A DNA stretch of 23,837 nucleotides from Nitrospirota bacterium. Its GTDB lineage: Bacteria > Nitrospirota > CAKKRA01 > 9FT-COMBO-42-15. The position numbers were made by a program, and so were the translations under genes. Shown here piece by piece: positions 1 through 6,491 of the stretch. The first letter of the stretch is position 1; each line of letters starts with the position of its first letter. The notes beneath the pieces are model-generated. The model saw nothing but the letters and a program-made list of their open reading frames with translations, ran no database searches and was not told the DNA's origin. The stretch spans positions 1-23,837 of the forward strand of contig JAHFEP010000017.1 of assembly GCA_023248415.1 (NCBI GenBank), given 5' to 3'.

Positions 1-619
1 GAAACAGCCAGCCATAGCCGCCTTTTATATAATCTCTAAAATAGACCTCTGTAATATCTGTCTCAGATTTTAAAGACATCACATACTGCTTTGCAATAAC
101 AAATTCTTTATTTTCCATGCCCATCCACTTTCCAACAGTAGATTTTGGCCCATCCGCGCCAATGATTATCTTAGCTTCAATGGAATACCTTCTGCCACTC
201 TCTACAACCTCTACATCTGATAATCCCCCTATTTCCCCCTTTAGCAAAGGGGGATTAACTGCCTTGCACCCTTTTCTTATCTCTGCGCCAGCAGCCCCCG
301 CCATATCTGCAAGATGCTGGTCAAACCTATCTCTGTCTATTATATAGCCAATGGACTCGGTCTCTATCATCTCGCCATTCGGCAGATGTGTCTGCATAAA
401 ATGTATTTCTTGCACAAGAAGGTCATCCCTTAAACCAATGCTGTTTGTAAGCTGAACAGGTATATACTCTGCACACTGTACAGGCACACCAATCTCTCTT
501 TTCTGTTCAATCAGTATAACCTTTGCGCCTTCCTGCGCAGCCTTTAATGCAGCAGAAGAACCCGCAGGCCCAGCGCCAATGATTAATATATCGCATCTGT
601 CATGTGCTTTCTTATTCAT
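1..619 (-). CDS. FAD-dependent oxidoreductase, geranylgeranyl reductase family (partial, C-terminus outside window)
   Basis: My reverse-strand translation begins MNKKAHDRCDILIIGAGPAG, which contains the Rossmann dinucleotide-binding motif GxGxxG followed by SSAALKAA. An acidic residue ends the second strand (VILIEQKREIG), and further on IIGADGPKSTVGKWMG is the second FAD-contacting motif (GADGxxS) of the geranylgeranyl reductase / PHBH-like flavoproteins. Family members reduce isoprenoid double bonds or act as related FAD oxidoreductases; the substrate cannot be told here. About 206 codons are present and the gene continues past base 1, so the C-terminal domain is unseen. The ATG at 617-619 lies about 8 nt after the predicted transcription start and I see no clear Shine-Dalgarno. 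Residues NPPLLKGEIGGL (about bases 221-257) come from an in-frame palindromic repeat and are not part of the usual fold. Confidence 0.85.
   Translation of the reverse strand, partial: MNKKAHDRCDILIIGAGPAGSSAALKAAQEGAKVILIEQKREIGVPVQCAEYIPVQLTNSIGLRDDLLVQEIHFMQTHLPNGEMIETESIGYIIDRDRFDQHLADMAGAAGAEIRKGCKAVNPPLLKGEIGGLSDVEVVESGRRYSIEAKIIIGADGPKSTVGKWMGMENKEFVIAKQYVMSLKSETDITEVYFRDYIKGGYGWLF
221..257. repeat. palindromic repeat inserted in frame in the flavoprotein gene
   Basis: TCCCCCTTT (234-242) and AAAGGGGGA (246-254) form a perfect 9-bp stem with a 3-base loop. The outer TAATCCCCC (221-229) also matches GGGGGATTA (249-257) as an inverted repeat. This G/C-run palindrome type is dispersed in many bacterial genomes. 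Here it keeps the reading frame open on the minus strand. Confidence 0.7.
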
Positions 620-633
620 ATATGCTAAAGAAA

Positions 634-662
634 ATTATACTGCATTTATACCTGAGTTTCAA
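634..662 (-). promoter_or_regulatory. sigma70-type promoter for the flavoprotein gene
   Basis: On the minus strand TTGAAA (657-662) is followed after exactly 17 bases by TATAAT (634-639). The predicted start of transcription is about 627, which leaves a leader of only about 8 nt before the ATG. Confidence 0.6.
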
Positions 663-695
663 CACCATAAGCAATCCTGAAAATCAAAATAAAGA

Positions 696-765
696 TTGTC
701 AACTGTTTTTAATTTTGCCATAATACAGAAGAACTATTTAATAATCTTGATAGCCTCTAAAGGAG
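696..765 (+). promoter_or_regulatory. promoter and leader of the nuclease-like gene (copy 1 of a duplicated segment)
   Basis: TTGTCA (696-701), a 17-base spacer and CATAAT (719-724) form a sigma70-type promoter. The following leader, gaactatttaataatcttg then atagcctctaaagga, is repeated nearly exactly at about 3884-3918, where it also follows TTGTCA-17-TATAAA. In this copy the AAGGAG at the end of the repeat is the ribosome binding site of the gene at 770. Confidence 0.65.
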
Positions 766-769
766 AGAA

Positions 770-1735
770 ATGGTTAATAAGTCGAGTGAAAAAGATATAT
801 ACCCAATAATGGCTGAGGAACTTAAAAAAGATGGGTTTTCTTTTCCAATTACTGATGAATTTGGAATAAAATTAGATAATTATAATAATAGAAGAGTAGA
901 TGTTTTCGGATGTAGGTGGGATTCAACAGGATACGAAATAGAGACTATTGGTGTTGAGGTTAAATATTTACCAGACAAGTCAATAAGTCGTGAGTTCTCG
1001 CAAGGACTAAGCCAATGCATTGATTATCTTCCCTTCTTTAAATATGTGGGATTGTGTAGCAGAGAAGGGGATATTGGACAACACTGGGAAAATATATGTA
1101 GTAAGTTAACCATCAATAGAGTTACTGCAGATTTAGAGAAAGCATGCCTTCCGAATGAATTAATCAAGTGTGAATTTAATAACAAAGATATCTTAAAACA
1201 GATTTTATTAAGAAGTTCAATGATTCTTTCTTTTTATGAGGAATTCGAAAATAATGAGATAAAACATGGAGAGTTTAGAAATGGTGAAGGTTGGTTGGCA
1301 GTAAATTTTAAGAACCATTTACAAATAAATACTTGGTACGAGGAAAAAACTATCTATGTAGGCGTTAATATAGAAAGGAAAGAACCATTTAGAAATCTAA
1401 TTAAAAACTTAACCGTGGAAAACAAAAATCAATTAAAGACACTTTTTGAAGAAAATAAAAACATGGCTCTTCGTTTTTGTAATGACCGAAGAGCACCAAA
1501 TAAAACTAAGACAATCTGGAAGGACAAATCATTATCAGAAATAGGAAGCAAAGAAATTAATTATATGATTAAGGAAATTAAAAATACACTTACTGAGAAA
1601 GGCTGGAGGCCGCATATAACAATTTATGTAAAATTATGGGATATGGTCAAGGATAAGCAATGGCATGGAAACAAGATTAAGGAAGAAAAAAATAAGCTAA
1701 TTAAGTTTATTGAATTCTTTGAAAAATTAGTTTAA
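770..1735 (+). CDS. PD-(D/E)XK nuclease-like hypothetical protein
   Basis: This 321-residue protein is not one I recognise by name. Near the N-terminus a helix (IYPIMAEELKKDGF) precedes RRVDVFG (D44), then GVEVK (E63, K65), then a helix with glutamines Q78 and Q82. This spacing is the D-(about 19)-ExK core of the PD-(D/E)XK nuclease superfamily, found in restriction, repair and some defence enzymes. The rest is rich in charged and aromatic residues and contains no other motif I can name; its last third (TEKGWRPHITIYVKLWDMV) may be a second small domain. It starts at ATG 770 behind AAGGAG and has its own promoter. It is very AT-rich, stands alone between repeats and toxin-antitoxin genes, and looks acquired. 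Nuclease activity is an inference from the motif spacing. Confidence 0.6.
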   Translation: MVNKSSEKDIYPIMAEELKKDGFSFPITDEFGIKLDNYNNRRVDVFGCRWDSTGYEIETIGVEVKYLPDKSISREFSQGLSQCIDYLPFFKYVGLCSREGDIGQHWENICSKLTINRVTADLEKACLPNELIKCEFNNKDILKQILLRSSMILSFYEEFENNEIKHGEFRNGEGWLAVNFKNHLQINTWYEEKTIYVGVNIERKEPFRNLIKNLTVENKNQLKTLFEENKNMALRFCNDRRAPNKTKTIWKDKSLSEIGSKEINYMIKEIKNTLTEKGWRPHITIYVKLWDMVKDKQWHGNKIKEEKNKLIKFIEFFEKLV

Positions 1736-1831
1736 CCACTCAGCCAGAAACCTACACGCTTTTAAGGGCTGGGATAGGGGAGATCAGGGTTAAAAAAGAA
1801 GAGGGTCATGTATTTAAATAGTAGGTTTTTT

Positions 1832-2335
1832 CTATAACTCCTCCCCGGCATCTTTTAATATACCACTTACTATTTCATCCTTAATCCAGATGCCATTATC
1901 ACGAATACTAAGAACAAGGGGTTTTATTGAGGATAAAAGTCCTTTTTTCTTAGCTTTTAATAGCAACCCTAAGGTTCCTATTACATTGAGTTCCTGTATT
2001 CTTGCCTGCTGCCTTGCAATCTTCTCATCAATTAGCACATGTTTAATCCCTTTTTCTTTTGCCAAAACTATAACTTCTGCTTCCCCACGTTCCAATTCAT
2101 ATAATAGCTCTACTTTACTCTTGTCTATAATCTTCTCAACCTTCAACCAAGGAGATGATTTTAGTTCTTTAACTCCCCTGCTATGTTCCCCTCCGGCTAT
2201 AATCTCTTCTTGAACCCCTTGAGGAATATAAACATTGGCATAAAGCCTCTTGAGCAACGAAATCTGTCCACATATTGAAAGGGCAATCCATGGAGAGGTA
2301 TTGACCACAATATCTATTTTCTCATCAGCCGCCAC
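1832..2335 (-). CDS. DUF3368 PIN-like toxin (partner of the UPF0175 protein)
   Basis: The protein has the PIN-like layout of DUF3368. It opens with VVNTSPWIALS, where many relatives have SDTSPL or SNTSPL. The middle has ERGEAEVIVLAKEKG and then VLIDEKIARQQARIQ and VIGTLGLLLKAKKKGLL, the acidic and GTLG motifs of the family. Members are predicted RNases and toxins of type II modules. I prefer the GTG at 2333-2335, because GGAGG lies six bases upstream; an in-frame ATG at 2356 would add MKYWRKR. The gene overlaps the end of the UPF0175 antitoxin gene, typical of a translationally coupled pair. The first acidic residue is Asn here, as in many DUF3368 members, so activity is uncertain. Confidence 0.85.
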   Translation of the reverse strand: MAADEKIDIVVNTSPWIALSICGQISLLKRLYANVYIPQGVQEEIIAGGEHSRGVKELKSSPWLKVEKIIDKSKVELLYELERGEAEVIVLAKEKGIKHVLIDEKIARQQARIQELNVIGTLGLLLKAKKKGLLSSIKPLVLSIRDNGIWIKDEIVSGILKDAGEEL

Positions 2336-2582
2336 CCGCTTCCTCCAATATTTCATCTAAATCTACTTGAAATGGAGAAACCTTATATTTCCCCAGCCTC
2401 ATTAGAAATTCCAATCTACTCAAACCAGCTATATCAGCAGCTTTGCCTGAAGATATTTTGCCAAGCTCATATAATTTTAACGCAAGAAGGAACTTTGCTT
2501 CCTTTTCAAATTCTACTCTGCTTTCTTTTAGGGAAAGCAGCAGATCGTCTGGATATTCTATTGTTACTACATTTTGTTTCAT
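2325..2582 (-). CDS. UPF0175 family antitoxin
   Basis: An 85-residue protein with the UPF0175 signature: an N-terminal strand (VVTIEYPDDLLLSL), then KEAKFLLALKLYELGKISSGKAADIAGLSRLEFLMRLG and an acidic tail. The segment GKISSGKAADIAGLSRLEF reads as a helix-turn-helix. These proteins are found beside DUF3368 PIN-like toxins and are thought to be DNA-binding antitoxins that repress their own operon. It lies first in the operon and its 3' end overlaps the toxin gene. A second UPF0175 gene, at 7517-7783, is clearly a distant relative (both share ISSGKAA) and not a recent copy. Confidence 0.88.
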   Translation of the reverse strand: MKQNVVTIEYPDDLLLSLKESRVEFEKEAKFLLALKLYELGKISSGKAADIAGLSRLEFLMRLGKYKVSPFQVDLDEILEEAGGG

Positions 2583-2644
2583 GTCTTTTACCTCTTTTCC
2601 ATCTGATAAATGTTAAACCTTGTTAAGTATATTTTAGCATTATA

Positions 2645-2653
2645 ATTATAGCA
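2645..2653 (-). promoter_or_regulatory. extended -10 promoter of the UPF0175/DUF3368 operon
   Basis: The minus strand reads TGCTATAAT, an extended -10 (TGn-TATAAT), about 60 bases before the ATG. No good -35 is at the right distance. The second UPF0175 gene has a nearly identical element (TGCTATAATTA), which supports its use. Confidence 0.45.
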
Positions 2654-2868
2654 TAATCTGCAAATGATTATTACTCAAAAATAGAACCGTTGACTATATC
2701 ACTCCCCTTCTAAGAGGATTGTAACTAATTACTTTTTTATTTTAAATTTTAATTTCAAGTAGCCTGTCTTTTGAGCTATTGCCTACCTAATGAAGAAAGC
2801 AGCCTTAACCGTAGTCTGGTTGCTGAATTGGGAAAGGAGCGAGGATTAGGGGGTCAAATCTTCATTGT

Positions 2869-3054
2869 TCACAGTTTTTCTTTGACCATATAAATAAAGC
2901 CCTCAACCTCTAAGACCTTCTCCCCTGCCTTTACAGCAATGTTTGATGCCTTGCTTATAACATTATAGTTTGCAACAACTGCGCCGTCCTGCCTTACAAT
3001 AAAACCGCTGCCTTGGCTTATTGGTTTGTTTTTCTCATCAAAAGAATAGTGCAA
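2869..3054 (-). pseudogene. fragment of a trypsin-like (DegP/S1C) serine protease, catalytic His lost
   Basis: The frame encodes HYSFDEKNKPISQGSGFIV, RQDGAVVANYNVISKASNI and AVKAGEKVLEVEGFIYMVKEK. This is the start of a DegP-like protease domain, where GSGFIV-DG-VVTNYHVI is the usual pattern. The catalytic His of NYHV is Asn here. About 60 residues remain, and nothing after EGFIYMVKE matches the fold. The only possible start is a TTG without a ribosome binding site. At both ends the similarity stops at gggtca-containing sequence (about 2850 and 3055) like that upstream of the REP-associated transposase at the right edge. I read it as a dead remnant left after insertions. Confidence 0.7.
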
Positions 3055-3065
3055 GGGTCAGGCCG

Positions 3066-3134
3066 TACACTCTTTACAAACATGGTATAGCAGTTTACAA
3101 TAGACTCAACAGAGTAAAGGTTGTGTAATGTGTA
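3066..3134. repeat. 69-bp dispersed repeat, copy A
   Basis: It begins TACACTCTTTACAAACATGG, contains AGTTTACAATAGACTCAACA, and ends GGTTGTGTAATGTGTA. Complete copies of the same length occur at 3696-3764 and 8044-8112, and a shortened one at 4496-4520. The ends are imperfect inverted repeats (TACAC...GTGTA). In copies A, B and C the similarity continues for about 15 bases (CCCGAtaCCATT). Confidence 0.85.
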
Positions 3135-3168
3135 GGCCCGACTCCATTGCTCCTCATCATAAAAAGTC

Positions 3169-3197
3169 TTGACACATATACCATTATCTTATAAGAT
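3169..3197 (+). promoter_or_regulatory. promoter upstream of the brnT remnant and brnA-like gene
   Basis: TTGACA (3169-3174), a 17-base spacer and TAAGAT (3192-3197) form a good sigma70-type promoter. It appears intact although the toxin gene after it has lost its beginning. Confidence 0.55.
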
Positions 3198-3392
3198 TTT
3201 GATAAACTAATTGCAATTGAAGATATGCAATTTGAAGATCATTCAATCGGTGAGTTTAGACACATTACCTTTGGTATTTCAGAACGTGGCAGGTTATTAG
3301 TGGTTGCTCATACCGAGCAAAGTGAGATTATTAGGATCATAAGCGCTCGCCTTGCGAGCAAAAGGGAGAGAAAGATTTATGAAGAAGGTTAA
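3195..3392 (+). pseudogene. BrnT-type toxin, 5'-truncated
   Basis: The open frame encodes DFDKLIAIEDMQFEDHSIGE, FRHITFGISERGRLLVVAHT and EQSEIIRIISARLASKRERK, ending IYEEG. This is the C-terminal two thirds of a BrnT toxin: the RGRLLVV-HTE core, the IRIISAR strand and the final ExxxYE. BrnT is a RelE-fold RNase of about 90 residues. The N-terminal FxWDxxKxxxNxxKHG segment is missing, and a stop lies directly upstream (3192-3194). An internal ATG at 3225 could make a 55-residue product, but no ribosome binding site precedes it. The stop overlaps the antitoxin start by 14 bases, the usual brnTA arrangement. Confidence 0.75.
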
Positions 3393-3645
3393 ACAAACAA
3401 AAAAAGACGAATTGCGTGCCGAATACAAACGTTCAGATTTCCCCGGGGCTCTGGTGCGCGGCAAATATGCAAAACGTATGAGCGAGTCATCAAACATTAT
3501 TGTTCTAAAACCTGAAGTCTCTGAGGTTTTCCCAAACGAAGAAGCTGTTAATACCGCTCTCCTGTCGCTTATTAAGCTTGCACAAAAAATGGCACAGAGA
3601 GCAAAGCCCTCAAGCAGACGCGCTAATAAGCTGCGCGCTGCTTAG
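3379..3645 (+). CDS. BrnA-like antitoxin
   Basis: The start is ATG 3379 with GGAGAG 8 bases upstream; an in-frame ATG at 3352 would lie inside brnT and lacks such a site. The product is 88 residues. Its core DELRAEYKRSDFPGALVRGK, then YAKRMSESSNIIVLKPEVSE and FPNEEAVNTALLSLIKLA, is the pattern of BrnA and related ribbon-helix-helix antitoxins: an R-GKY motif that meets the toxin, a strand for DNA contact, and helices ending in AVNxALxxLxxLA. It would bind the toxin and repress the operon. With the toxin truncated it is an orphan, perhaps kept as immunity against a BrnT elsewhere. The C-terminal tail SSRRANKLRAA overlaps an 18-bp near-palindrome at the stop codon. Confidence 0.8.
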   Translation: MKKVKQTKKDELRAEYKRSDFPGALVRGKYAKRMSESSNIIVLKPEVSEVFPNEEAVNTALLSLIKLAQKMAQRAKPSSRRANKLRAA

Positions 3646-3695
3646 CTCTGCGTTCAGACTGACAGGGGTTAACAGCAGGGGATAATGTCCATGTC

Positions 3696-3764
3696 CACAC
3701 TCTTTCCAAACGCGGCATAGTAGTTTACAATAGACTCAACAGAGTAAAGGTTGTGTAATGTGTA
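3696..3764. repeat. 69-bp dispersed repeat, copy B
   Basis: It has the same length and layout as copy A, with substitutions near the left end (CACACTCTTTCCAAACGCGG) and an identical segment AGTTTACAATAGACTCAACA followed by GAGTAAAGGTTGTG. It lies just downstream of the brnA-like gene. Confidence 0.85.
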
Positions 3765-3848
3765 AACCCGATGCCATTACTTCTTTCTGGATAACATTAG
3801 GAAATACATGCTATCCTCTTATATACTTATTGAAAACCGCGATAAAGC

Positions 3849-3969
3849 TTGTCAATTATTTTTATTTTTGGTATAAAAGACAGAGAACTATTTAATAATC
3901 TTGATAGCCTCTAAAGGATAGTAGCTAAAACCTCAAAAGAATAATAACTACTGCTCAGTGTCTGAGCAG
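3849..3969 (+). promoter_or_regulatory. promoter and structured leader of the lipoprotein gene (copy 2 of the duplicated segment)
   Basis: TTGTCA (3849-3854), 17 bases, TATAAA (3872-3877), then the leader shared with 724-765. After the shared part the leader runs on to a perfect hairpin, CTGCTCA (3951-3957) / TGAGCAG (3963-3969) with a 5-base loop. It ends 5 bases before the Shine-Dalgarno AAGGAAGG of the gene at 3986. The stretch 3646-3985 otherwise holds only repeat copy B. Confidence 0.6.
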
Positions 3970-3985
3970 CACTAAAGGAAGGAAA

Positions 3986-4465
3986 ATGAGAGCATTACGA
4001 GTAATTTATCTTTTGCTAATCCTATCGTTGATAAGTGGCTGTGGGCAAAGTCATATTATAAAAAAACCCCAAAAGAACTACTCAGTTGAAATAGAAAGCC
4101 TTGTTGAAAATGTTTTACTTGATGGTTTGCCAGAGGGAGTAAGTAGTATTGCCAATGTCAACAACGTGTTGTTAAAAAAATTAAACGATAAACTATCAAC
4201 AAATGGTATGAATAATAATACTACTACGAATATCATTAAGGCTAAATATGAAATAGAATATTTTACTCATCAATATAGACCCTTTTCTATTGTTAAATAT
4301 GGCATTAAGTATAATTTAGAACTATCAAACAAATTGGATGGCAAAGTATTTTATTCACAAAAACTTGGAGCATGGGATAGCAACCTTAATGATCTAACAG
4401 ATGAAATAGCAAATGACATTATCAAAATTATATTAAAAAATGAAAAACATATTCTGGCTGAATAG
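3986..4465 (+). CDS. small lipoprotein of unknown function
   Basis: A 159-residue protein starting at ATG 3986 behind a strong AAGGAAGG. The N-terminus MRALRVIYLLLILSLISGCG is a classic lipoprotein signal: two arginines, a hydrophobic core and the lipobox ISGC with Cys19 as the predicted lipidated residue. The mature part has no family motif that I recognise. It is predicted mixed alpha/beta with an amphipathic segment (SVEIESLVENVLLDGLPEG) and a strand-rich part (YEIEYFTHQYRPFSIVKYGI). It is probably anchored in a membrane facing the periplasm. It is AT-rich and is driven by the same duplicated promoter segment as the nuclease-like gene, so both may have arrived in similar units. Confidence 0.7.
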   Translation: MRALRVIYLLLILSLISGCGQSHIIKKPQKNYSVEIESLVENVLLDGLPEGVSSIANVNNVLLKKLNDKLSTNGMNNNTTTNIIKAKYEIEYFTHQYRPFSIVKYGIKYNLELSNKLDGKVFYSQKLGAWDSNLNDLTDEIANDIIKIILKNEKHILAE

Positions 4466-4495
4466 CGTTAACCCACAGGGGTTAATAGACAGGGC

Positions 4496-4520
4496 TATAC
4501 TCTTTACTGTGTAATGTGTA
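4496..4520. repeat. 69-bp repeat family, copy C with internal deletion
   Basis: TATACTCTTTAC joins directly to TGTGTAATGTGTA, so the central 44 bases of the repeat are missing. The right flank GACCCGATACCATTG matches that of copies A and B. Confidence 0.75.
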
Positions 4521-4573
4521 GACCCGATACCATTGATTCCTTTTTTTATTAATAAGCCTGGGGGAGGTTTAAA

Positions 4574-6415
4574 ATGCCATTGAAAAATATTCGCATGTGC
4601 GCTATGGGAAAACTGTTCTTAATATTGCTGTTTGTCGCCGCAGTGGGCGCTTGTAGCGAAACCTCGCCACCATCCTCTAAGCAGGAAGCCACACCCTCCC
4701 CAGAAAAACGCCTGATGGAATTACAAAAACAGGCAGATTCTGGCGATGCCGAAGCACAGTATAATCTCGGTCTTATGTACAGCGAAGGCGACGGTGTGCC
4801 AAAGAATGCTGCTAAGGCTGTAGAGTGGTATCAGAAGGCCGCGGCACAGGGAAATGAGAAAGCACAGTACAACCTCGGGTGGATGTACTACTTCGGCGAA
4901 GGCGTGCCAAAGAATGCCGCCAAGGCTGTGGAGTGGTGGCAGAAGGCAGCGGCGCAGGGCGATGCCAAAGCACAGTACAATCTCGGAGGTATGTACAACA
5001 GAGGCGACGGTGTGCCAAAGGATGCCGCCAAGGCTGTGGAGTGGTATCAGAAGGCCGCGGCACAAGGAAATGCCGACGCACAGTTCAGCCTCGGGTTTAT
5101 GTACGCCAAAGGCGAAGGCGTGCCAAAGAATGCCGCCAAGGCCGTGGAGTGGTATCAGAAGGCCGCGGCACAGGGAAATGCCGGCGCACAGTACAGACTT
5201 GGGATGATGTACGAAGACGGCGAAGGCGTGCCAAAGGATGCTGCCAAGGCCGCGGAATGGTATCAGAAGGCCGCGGCGCAGGGGAATGTCGGCGCACAGT
5301 CCATGCTTGGGATGATGTACCGCAATGGCAAAGGCGTACCAAAGGATGCCGCCAAGGCCGTGGAGTGGTATCAGAAGGCCGCGGCACAGGGAAATGCCGG
5401 CGCACAGTACAGACTCGGGATAATGTACCACAACGGCGAAGGTGTGCCAAAGGATACCGCCAAGGCTGTGGAGTGGTATCAGAAGGCCGCGGCGCAGGGG
5501 AATGTCGGCGCACAGTTGGGCCTGACGGTAATGTATGACCAGGGCGAAGGTGTGCCAAAGGATTGGGTGCTGGCATATGCATGGGCTAATCTGGCGGCTG
5601 CACAGGAAGGCAAACAGGGACGCCTCGCGAAAAAATTTCGCGACTTATATTCTAAGTACATGAGTTCAGCCCAGCGCGCAGAGGCAGAGCGTCTGTCCTC
5701 TAATTGGAAACTGGGGCAGGTGTTGCGTCGGGAGGGCGAATCGGCTTCGGGCTTTGGCAACGACGGAGAAAGCGGGACGCTGGCCAAAAAGAACACTGGA
5801 ACAGCCTTTGTCGTCAGTAAGGATGGCCATGCCATCACCAACTACCATGTGGTTGCAGACTGCAAGGAATTACGGGTTCAGGGCCGCATCGAATTAATAC
5901 AGTTGGTAACGCGTGACGAGGTCAGTGATCTTGCGTTGCTTAAAATGCCGGGCGAAACGCGTGCCACAGCAACACTGGCGCCGTACCCTGCCAGCCTGCG
6001 GCAGGGGCAGGACATCGTGGTATTTGGATTTCCGCTTGACAGCGTGCTGTCCTCCGGAGGCAATCTCACGCCGGGAGTGGTGAGCGCTATCACCGGCTTG
6101 GGTAACAACAGCAACCAGATTCAAATCACAGCGCCTATCCAGCCGGGCTCAAGCGGCAGCCCGGTAATGAGCAAAAAGGGGCAGGTGGTAGGAGTGGTCA
6201 GCATGAAGCTTTCGGATGCTGCCATGGCAAAGTATACTGGAAACCTGCCGCAGAATGTCAATTTTGCAGTCAGCGGGCAAACCTTGAAGGCGTTTCTGGA
6301 TGCCAACAGGGTGCCCTATAAGACTGGCTGGTCGTTCTTATCATGGGAGAAATCACTTGCCGACCTCGGCGACGAGGCACGCAAATGGACGACAGTGGTG
6401 GAGTGCTGGAAGTAA
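4574..6415 (+). CDS. Sel1-repeat lipoprotein with C-terminal trypsin-like protease domain
   Basis: This 613-residue protein starts at ATG 4574 behind GGGGGAGG. Residues 1-27 form a lipoprotein signal (LFLILLFVAAVGAC, lipobox Cys27). From about residue 59 to 346 come eight Sel1 repeats of 36 residues (AQYNLGxMYxxGxGVPKxAA, KAVEWYQKAAAQGN), a solenoid that binds partner proteins. A linker leads to an S1C/DegP-like protease domain with a full triad: His425 in NYHVV, Asp452 in SDLALL, Ser527 in GSSGSP. No PDZ domain follows. It is probably exported and anchored, cleaving or sensing envelope proteins. The repeats are nearly identical at the DNA level, and base composition is clearly more GC-rich than the neighbours, suggesting recent expansion and transfer. 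The protease fragment at 2869-3054 is a distant relative. Confidence 0.88.
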   Translation: MPLKNIRMCAMGKLFLILLFVAAVGACSETSPPSSKQEATPSPEKRLMELQKQADSGDAEAQYNLGLMYSEGDGVPKNAAKAVEWYQKAAAQGNEKAQYNLGWMYYFGEGVPKNAAKAVEWWQKAAAQGDAKAQYNLGGMYNRGDGVPKDAAKAVEWYQKAAAQGNADAQFSLGFMYAKGEGVPKNAAKAVEWYQKAAAQGNAGAQYRLGMMYEDGEGVPKDAAKAAEWYQKAAAQGNVGAQSMLGMMYRNGKGVPKDAAKAVEWYQKAAAQGNAGAQYRLGIMYHNGEGVPKDTAKAVEWYQKAAAQGNVGAQLGLTVMYDQGEGVPKDWVLAYAWANLAAAQEGKQGRLAKKFRDLYSKYMSSAQRAEAERLSSNWKLGQVLRREGESASGFGNDGESGTLAKKNTGTAFVVSKDGHAITNYHVVADCKELRVQGRIELIQLVTRDEVSDLALLKMPGETRATATLAPYPASLRQGQDIVVFGFPLDSVLSSGGNLTPGVVSAITGLGNNSNQIQITAPIQPGSSGSPVMSKKGQVVGVVSMKLSDAAMAKYTGNLPQNVNFAVSGQTLKAFLDANRVPYKTGWSFLSWEKSLADLGDEARKWTTVVECWK

Positions 6416-6460
6416 TGTCTATAATTTCATAACATCTGTCAATATTGTATTACATTCCCC

Positions 6461-6489
6461 TTGATTTTATGATTTAGCTTAGTTATATA
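6461..6489 (+). promoter_or_regulatory. candidate promoter giving a leaderless transcript
   Basis: TTGATT (6461-6466), 17 bases, TATATA (6484-6489). The expected start of transcription falls on or next to the second ATG (6495) of the following gene, and no Shine-Dalgarno is present. Confidence 0.4.
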
Positions 6490-6491
6490 TT

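Noticed and set aside
4721..5582. Several long open frames on both strands across the Sel1 region (for example 236 and 219 codons).
   Set aside because: They are shadows of the GC-rich 108-bp tandem repeat; their translations are repetitive and resemble no family, while the +1 frame encodes clear Sel1 repeats.
4730..5600. Regular direct repeats that could suggest a CRISPR array.
   Set aside because: The period is 108 bp with no unique spacers, and the repeats encode a protein solenoid.
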